Assembly: GCA_050699435.1 (NCBI GenBank)
Contig: JBOHGM010000012.1
Coordinates: 1-64,000, forward strand
Origin: GCA-003244245 sp050699435
Lineage (GTDB): Bacteria; Actinomycetota; Actinomycetes; Mycobacteriales; Pseudonocardiaceae
DNA length: 64,000 bases
Direction of reading: 5' to 3'
The position numbers were made by a program, and so were the translations under genes. A model generated the notes under the pieces. It did not search any database. It was not told the DNA's origin and was given only the letters and a program-made list of their open reading frames with translations. Shown here piece after piece: positions 60,112 through 64,000 of this stretch (its first letter is position 1; each line of letters starts with the position of its first letter).

Positions 60112-60148
60112 GTGCGTAACAGTGTTCTGACACCGCACGCCACTCACG
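60107..60148. repeat. Palindromic 3'-end element, copy 4
   Basis: A 42-bp copy with perfect arms CGTGAGTG (60107-60114) and CACTCACG (60141-60148). The pduO stop codon TGA (60109-60111) is part of the first arm. Read outward from pduO it runs GTGAGTGCGTAACAGTGTT, the orientation seen in the other copies. The convergent DUF2550 gene stops 3 nt beyond. Confidence 0.9.
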
Positions 60149-60150
60149 AC

Positions 60151-60582
60151 TCAGGGTGACCAGGCCGTCCTGCTTCCCGGAGGTGCCGACTCCAGCCAGG
60201 ACAGGAAGCCGGTGAGGGTGTCCTGGCGCATCGCGAGTTCCAGCTCGCCAAGCTCGGTGCGGCAGCGCAGCACGATCGACCCGCTGGGCATCGCGTAGCT
60301 CTCCGGCAACGTCGGACAGCGTCGCTCCACGATCTCCAGCCGGTCCCGGTCCAGCACCCGGTCCGGGCCCGAACGCAGACTGGACACCCGGAACCAGGAG
60401 AAAGCTCCACCTCGGTAGCGCCCCACTCCCAGGTGCCAGCCACGGGGACCTTCGGCGGGGCACAACCGCAACGCCACGTCGATGCCACCACGGCGGACCA
60501 GGCGGATCCGGCGGGCCGCCCGGACGAGGATGAACAGGGCACCGGCCAGCAGGACCAAGCCGACGATCTCCCCGACACCCAT
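60151..60582 (-). CDS. DUF2550-family membrane protein
   Basis: A 143-residue protein with one N-terminal transmembrane helix (about 4-22, GEIVGLVLLAGALFILVRAA), then a soluble domain (GGIDVALRLCPAEGPRGWHL, GRYRGGAFSWFRVSSLRSGP, LEIVERRCPTLPESYAMPSG). The family is found downstream of atpC throughout actinobacteria, including M. tuberculosis Rv1312, but has no known role. ATG 60582 is 28 nt after the atpC stop, so it belongs to the atp transcript. Confidence 0.9.
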   Translation of the reverse strand: MGVGEIVGLVLLAGALFILVRAARRIRLVRRGGIDVALRLCPAEGPRGWHLGVGRYRGGAFSWFRVSSLRSGPDRVLDRDRLEIVERRCPTLPESYAMPSGSIVLRCRTELGELELAMRQDTLTGFLSWLESAPPGSRTAWSP

Positions 60583-60610
60583 GGCGGCCCCGCCCTGCGC
60601 CCGCGGAACC

Positions 60611-61000
60611 TCAGACGGTCTCGCCGACAGCCTTGAGCCGTGCGGTGGCCCGCGCACGGACCGAATCGGCCCGCTCCTGATCCTGCTCAGCGTCGGCCTG
60701 CTCCAGGGCCGCCCTGGCCGCCTTCGGGTCGATCTCGTGCGCGAGCTCGGCGGCCTCGGCCAGGACGCTCACCTTCTCGCCGGTGATGGACAGAAAGCCC
60801 CCGAAGACAGCCGCGGTGACCGTCTCGCCATCGGTAGTGGTGATCTTGACTATCCCGCCCTCGACGAGCTCGCCGAGCAGTGGCGTGTGCCCGGGCAGGA
60901 TGCCCAGCTCACCCTCGGTGGTCTTGGCGAACACCGCGGTCGCCTTACCGGACCACACCTGGCGCTCCACCGCCACTAGCTCGACGGATATCTCAGCCAC
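60611..61000 (-). CDS. atpC: ATP synthase F1 subunit epsilon
   Basis: A 129-residue epsilon subunit of the F1 rotor stalk. The N-terminal beta-barrel has VSVELVAVERQVWSGKATAV, GILPGHTPLLGELVEGGIVK and TVTAAVFGGFLSITGEKVSV, and the C-terminal helices are ARAALEQADAEQDQERADSV. It regulates ATP hydrolysis and couples gamma to the c-ring. It is the last F1 gene of the atp operon, 80 nt after atpD. Confidence 0.95.
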   Translation of the reverse strand: MAEISVELVAVERQVWSGKATAVFAKTTEGELGILPGHTPLLGELVEGGIVKITTTDGETVTAAVFGGFLSITGEKVSVLAEAAELAHEIDPKAARAALEQADAEQDQERADSVRARATARLKAVGETV

Positions 61001-61080
61001 GCACGTCTCCTCGGTTCAGGTGCTCGCCACCGGCGTCTGGCAGACCGGAGTCTGCCTAGTGGCCTGAGTTTAGAGGCCCG

Positions 61081-62541
61081 TCAGCGCTCGGAGAGCTCCT
61101 GGTACTTGCGCTCCAGATCCTCCAGGCCACCACACAGGTAGAAGGCCTGCTCGGGCATGTGGTCGAACTCGCCCTTGCAGAGCTTGTCGAAGGATTCGAT
61201 GGTCTCCTTCAGCGGCACCGTCGAGCCCTCCTGACCGGTGAACTGCTCCGCGGAGTACATGTTCTGGGACAGGAACCGCTCGATCCGCCGGGCCCGGGCG
61301 ACCAGGACCTTGTCCTCTTCGGACAGCTCGTCGATACCGAGGATGGCGATGATCTCCTGCAGGTCGCTGTACTTCTGCAGGATCCGCTTGACCTCCTGGG
61401 CCACCCGGTAGTGCTCCTCCCCCACGTACTGCGGGTCCAGGATGGTGGACGACGAGGTCAGCGGGTCCACTGCGGGGAAGATGCCCTTGGCGAAGACACC
61501 TCGGGAGAGCTCCGTGGTGGCGTCCAGGTGGGCGAAGGTGGTCGCCGGTGCCGGGTCGGTGTAGTCGTCGGCAGGCACGTAGATGGCCTGCATCGAGGTG
61601 ACCGAGCGGCCCCGGGTCGACGTGATGCGCTCCTGCAGCTCACCCATCTCGTCGGCCAGGGTCGGCTGGTAACCCACCGCGGAGGGCAACCGACCCAGCA
61701 GGGTGGACACCTCGGAGCCCGCCTGGGTGAACCGGAAGATGTTGTCGATGAACAGCAGCACGTCCTGGTCCAGCTCGTCACGGAAGTACTCCGCCATGGT
61801 GAGCGCGGACAGCGCGACCCGCATCCGGGTGCCGGGCGGCTCGTCCATCTGACCGAACACCAGCGCGGTGTCCTTGAGGACGTTCGCCTCCTGCATCTCC
61901 AGGAACAGGTCGTTGCCCTCACGGGTGCGCTCGCCCACCCCGGCGAACACCGACGTACCGCCGAAGTTCCTGGCCACCCGGATCATCATCTCCTGGATGA
62001 GCACCGTCTTGCCCACCCCGGCACCACCGAACAGGCCGATCTTGCCGCCCTGCACGTACGGGGTGAGCAGGTCGATGACCTTCAGCCCGGTCTCGAGCAT
62101 CTCGGTCTTGCCCTCGAGCTGGTCGAACGGCGGCGGCTTGCGGTGGATCTCCCAGCGCTCGCCACTGAAGGTGGCCTCCGGGTCGTCCAGGCACTGGCCC
62201 AGCATGTTGAACACGTGGCCCTTGACCTGGTCGCCGACCGGTACCGAGATCGCGGACCCGGTGTCGGTCACCGGTGCACCGCGGACCAGGCCGTCGGGCG
62301 GCTGCATGGCGATCGCCCGCACCGTGTTGTCCCCGAGGTGCAGCGCGACCTCCAGGGTCATCGTCTTGCGCAGCGCCTCGAGCTCCACCTCCACGGTGAG
62401 CGCGTTGAACAGCTGTGGCACCTGGTCCCGCGGGAACTCCACGTCGACCACGGGCCCGGTCACCCGCACCACCCGGCCGGCCCCGGCCTCGGGCAGGGCA
62501 TCAGCGGTCGTCTGCTCGGCTGTAGTCATCTCAGTCATCAC
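61081..62541 (-). CDS. atpD: ATP synthase F1 subunit beta
   Basis: The catalytic F1 subunit, about 486 residues. Walker A reads GGAGVGKTVLIQEMM, then GVGERTREGNDLFLEM (catalytic Glu), FIDNIFRFTQAGSEVSTLLG, and LADEMGELQERITSTRGRSV, SMQAIYVPADDYTDPAPATT. The start is GTG 62541 or ATG 62538, both overlapping the end of atpG by 8-11 nt. It forms the alpha3-beta3 ring with AtpA, and ATP is made at its interface. Confidence 0.97.
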   Translation of the reverse strand: MMTEMTTAEQTTADALPEAGAGRVVRVTGPVVDVEFPRDQVPQLFNALTVEVELEALRKTMTLEVALHLGDNTVRAIAMQPPDGLVRGAPVTDTGSAISVPVGDQVKGHVFNMLGQCLDDPEATFSGERWEIHRKPPPFDQLEGKTEMLETGLKVIDLLTPYVQGGKIGLFGGAGVGKTVLIQEMMIRVARNFGGTSVFAGVGERTREGNDLFLEMQEANVLKDTALVFGQMDEPPGTRMRVALSALTMAEYFRDELDQDVLLFIDNIFRFTQAGSEVSTLLGRLPSAVGYQPTLADEMGELQERITSTRGRSVTSMQAIYVPADDYTDPAPATTFAHLDATTELSRGVFAKGIFPAVDPLTSSSTILDPQYVGEEHYRVAQEVKRILQKYSDLQEIIAILGIDELSEEDKVLVARARRIERFLSQNMYSAEQFTGQEGSTVPLKETIESFDKLCKGEFDHMPEQAFYLCGGLEDLERKYQELSER

Positions 62542-63508
62542 TCCCCGCGGCGGACAGCGCTTCCGCGCCGCCGACGATCTCGCTGATCTCCTGGGTGATC
62601 ATGCCCTGGCGGGCCTGATTGGCCTCACGGGTGAGGTCCTCGATCAAGTCGGTGGCGTTGTCGGTGGCCGCCTTCATCGCCTGCCGCCGCGCCGCCTGCT
62701 CCGATGCGGCCGCTTCGAGCAGCGCCGCGTAGATCCTGGTGTTGATGTACTTGGGCAGCAGGTGTCCGAGCAGTTCCTCGGCGTCCGGCTCGAACTCGTA
62801 GAGTGGTGGCAGCGCATCCGAGCGCCGCCGCTGATCTGCCGTGGCAGTGTCGGTGCCGGTGTCCTCGTCCCCGACGTACTCGACCTCCAGCGGCGCGATC
62901 CGGCGCACTCGCGGGGTCTGCGTGAGCATGGAGCGGAACTCGGTGTAGACCACGTGCAGCTCGTCCACGCCCTCAATCTCGTCCGGTCCGGGACCACCCT
63001 CGTCGTCGTCTGCCCCCGCGAGGAACGTCCGCACCAGCAGGCGGCCCGCCTTCGCCGCGTCCTCGTAGGACGGCTGCTCGGAGAACCCGGTCCAGTACTC
63101 CTCGATCGGGCGCCGGCGGAACTGGTAATACTTCAGCCCCTTGCGGCCGATCAGGTACAGCCGTACCGACTTTCCCTCCGTACGCAGCAGTGCCTGCAGT
63201 TCCTCCGCGGCCCGGAGCAGGTTGGCGTTGTAGCCACCGCACAGGCCCCGATCGCTGGTCAGCACCAGCACCGCCGCCCGGGTCGGGTTCTCCCGCTCGA
63301 CCAACAGCGGGTTGTCCAGCGTTCCTGCGGCCCCGGCCAGCGCGGAGAGCACCTTGGTGATCTCCGCTGAGTACGGCCGGGACGCCTCCACCCGAGCCTG
63401 GGCACGGGCGATCCGTGAGGTGGCGATGAGCTCCATCGCCTTGGTGATCTTCTTCATCGACCGGACGGAGCGGATCCGCCGGCGCAGCACTCTCAGCTGG
63501 GCTGCCAT
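62531..63508 (-). CDS. atpG: ATP synthase F1 subunit gamma
   Basis: A 325-residue gamma subunit, the central rotor shaft. The N-terminal helix AAQLRVLRRRIRSVRSMKKI, LTSDRGLCGGYNANLLRAAE and the C-terminal NATDLIEDLTREANQARQGM, ITQEISEIVGGAEAL are standard. It is about 35 residues longer than in E. coli because of acidic insertions (AGADDDEGGPGPDEIEGVDE and DEDTGTDTATADQRRRSD), a feature shared with mycobacterial gamma subunits. The start ATG 63508 follows the atpA stop by 7 nt. Upstream codons to 63613 belong to atpA. Confidence 0.95.
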   Translation of the reverse strand: MAAQLRVLRRRIRSVRSMKKITKAMELIATSRIARAQARVEASRPYSAEITKVLSALAGAAGTLDNPLLVERENPTRAAVLVLTSDRGLCGGYNANLLRAAEELQALLRTEGKSVRLYLIGRKGLKYYQFRRRPIEEYWTGFSEQPSYEDAAKAGRLLVRTFLAGADDDEGGPGPDEIEGVDELHVVYTEFRSMLTQTPRVRRIAPLEVEYVGDEDTGTDTATADQRRRSDALPPLYEFEPDAEELLGHLLPKYINTRIYAALLEAAASEQAARRQAMKAATDNATDLIEDLTREANQARQGMITQEISEIVGGAEALSAAGSDD

Positions 63509-63515
63509 CGCCGCA

Positions 63516-64000
63516 TCACTTCTTCGGCGCCGGCTTGTTGACCTTGACCGACTCGCGGGAGACCTCGTCGGCCTCCATCGCGTCGGCCTCGGCCTCAGTG
63601 CCCAGCGAGGCACCGTCGGAGGTGGTGAACTGGCTCTTGAACTCCTTCACCGCGTCGACGAGCTGCTGCTCGGTGTCCTCGCTGAACTGCTTGCTCTCCC
63701 CGATCGTGTCGACGATGTCCTTGTGGTTGCGGCGGATGTGGTCGAGAAACTCCGACTCGAAGCGTCGGACGTCCGGTACCGGCACCTCGTCCAGGTGCCC
63801 TCGGGTGCCGAGCCAGATCGACACGACCTGCTCCTCGACGGGCCTCGGCTCGTACTGCCCCTGCTTGAGCAGCTCGGTCAGCCGGGCACCTCGCTCCAGG
63901 GCCTTGCGCGAGGTGGCGTCCAGGTTCTCCGCCCCGAACGCGGCGAACGCCTCCAGTTCGCGGTACTGGGACAGTTCCAGCCGCAACGTGCCGCCGACCG
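63516..64000 (-). CDS. atpA: ATP synthase F1 subunit alpha, C-terminal part (partial)
   Basis: The gene runs off the right end of the window; about 161 codons of the C-terminal region are present. They read VGGTLRLELSQYRELEAFAA, FGAENLDATSRKALERGARL and ELLKQGQYEPRPVEEQVVSI, which are the helical C-terminal domain of AtpA. The tail after EFKSQFTTSDGASLGTEAEA is an extension typical of actinobacterial alpha subunits. The nucleotide-binding part is outside the window. Confidence 0.95.
   Translation of the reverse strand, partial: VGGTLRLELSQYRELEAFAAFGAENLDATSRKALERGARLTELLKQGQYEPRPVEEQVVSIWLGTRGHLDEVPVPDVRRFESEFLDHIRRNHKDIVDTIGESKQFSEDTEQQLVDAVKEFKSQFTTSDGASLGTEAEADAMEADEVSRESVKVNKPAPKK

Noticed and set aside
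61868..63370. A 500-codon plus-strand frame opposite atpD and atpG
   Set aside because: It is antisense to two essential conserved genes, with no ribosome site and no similarity.
57587..64000. An rRNA operon near murA, as in M. tuberculosis
   Set aside because: No rRNA or tRNA sequence is seen here or anywhere in the window; murA is followed by protein genes on both sides.

Overview
The window is high-GC DNA from an actinomycete, most likely Pseudonocardiales. The evidence is third-position GC bias, GTG starts, GlgE-pathway glycogen genes, a MurA with Asp117, NucS instead of MutS/MutL, and small families typical of the group (DUF6131, DUF5753, DUF6879, DUF6247, DUF2550). The gene order follows the Mycobacterium tuberculosis block glgP/glgE/glgB, thioredoxin, thiolase, methylmalonyl-CoA epimerase, nucS, murA, pduO, DUF2550, atp operon, but several accessory tracts interrupt it. 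One run of 100 N (51063-51162) shows this is a draft scaffold, so each frameshift below could be real decay or a sequencing error.

Layout. 1-2.1 kb: end of a ribokinase, a nucleoside hydrolase remnant, a methyltransferase and an ABC ATPase. 2.2-23.1 kb: alpha-glucan/trehalose metabolism (glgX, glgP, glgE, treS, mak, glgB). It includes a carotenoid-tailoring-like trio (methyltransferase, FAD oxidoreductase, Rieske protein). A PAS-GGDEF-EAL protein with degenerate catalytic motifs sits between mak and glgB. 23.1-27.7 kb: a decayed defence island with relics of an Eco57I-type methylase, an XRE regulator, a PHP protein and a UvrD-like helicase around an intact AbiEi/AbiEii pair. 27.7-34.8 kb: CnoX-like thioredoxin, isobutyryl-CoA mutase large subunit, MarR, secreted nuclease-like protein, MeaB, thiolase, epimerase. 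34.8-40.0 kb: accessory tract with a recombinase relic, two toxin-antitoxin pairs, a broken TPR regulator and a 2H phosphoesterase. 40.0-45.9 kb: crotonyl-CoA carboxylase/reductase, a DivIVA-like coiled-coil protein, a tandem 3-hydroxyacyl-CoA dehydrogenase and a broken aldehyde dehydrogenase. 45.9-51.2 kb: DUF5753/DUF6879 module, isoaspartyl-methyltransferase-like protein, LOG-like protein, and nucS next to an older nucS relic and a minisatellite. 51.4-54.8 kb: MHS transporter and ethylmalonyl-CoA mutase. 54.9-57.6 kb: relics (TPR regulator, GNAT, CHAT protease) and a 42-residue candidate RiPP precursor. 57.7-64 kb: DUF2007-like membrane protein, murA, pduO, DUF2550, atpC-D-G-A.

How the genes work together. 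TreS and Mak turn trehalose into maltose-1-phosphate, GlgE polymerises it, GlgB branches, and GlgP and GlgX degrade. Thiolase, 3-hydroxyacyl-CoA dehydrogenase, Ccr, Ecm and epimerase cover much of the ethylmalonyl-CoA pathway. Isobutyryl-CoA mutase, its chaperone MeaB and the adenosyltransferase PduO tie this to adenosylcobalamin. A 42-bp palindromic element occurs four times, always at a stop codon and in the same orientation relative to the gene it follows.
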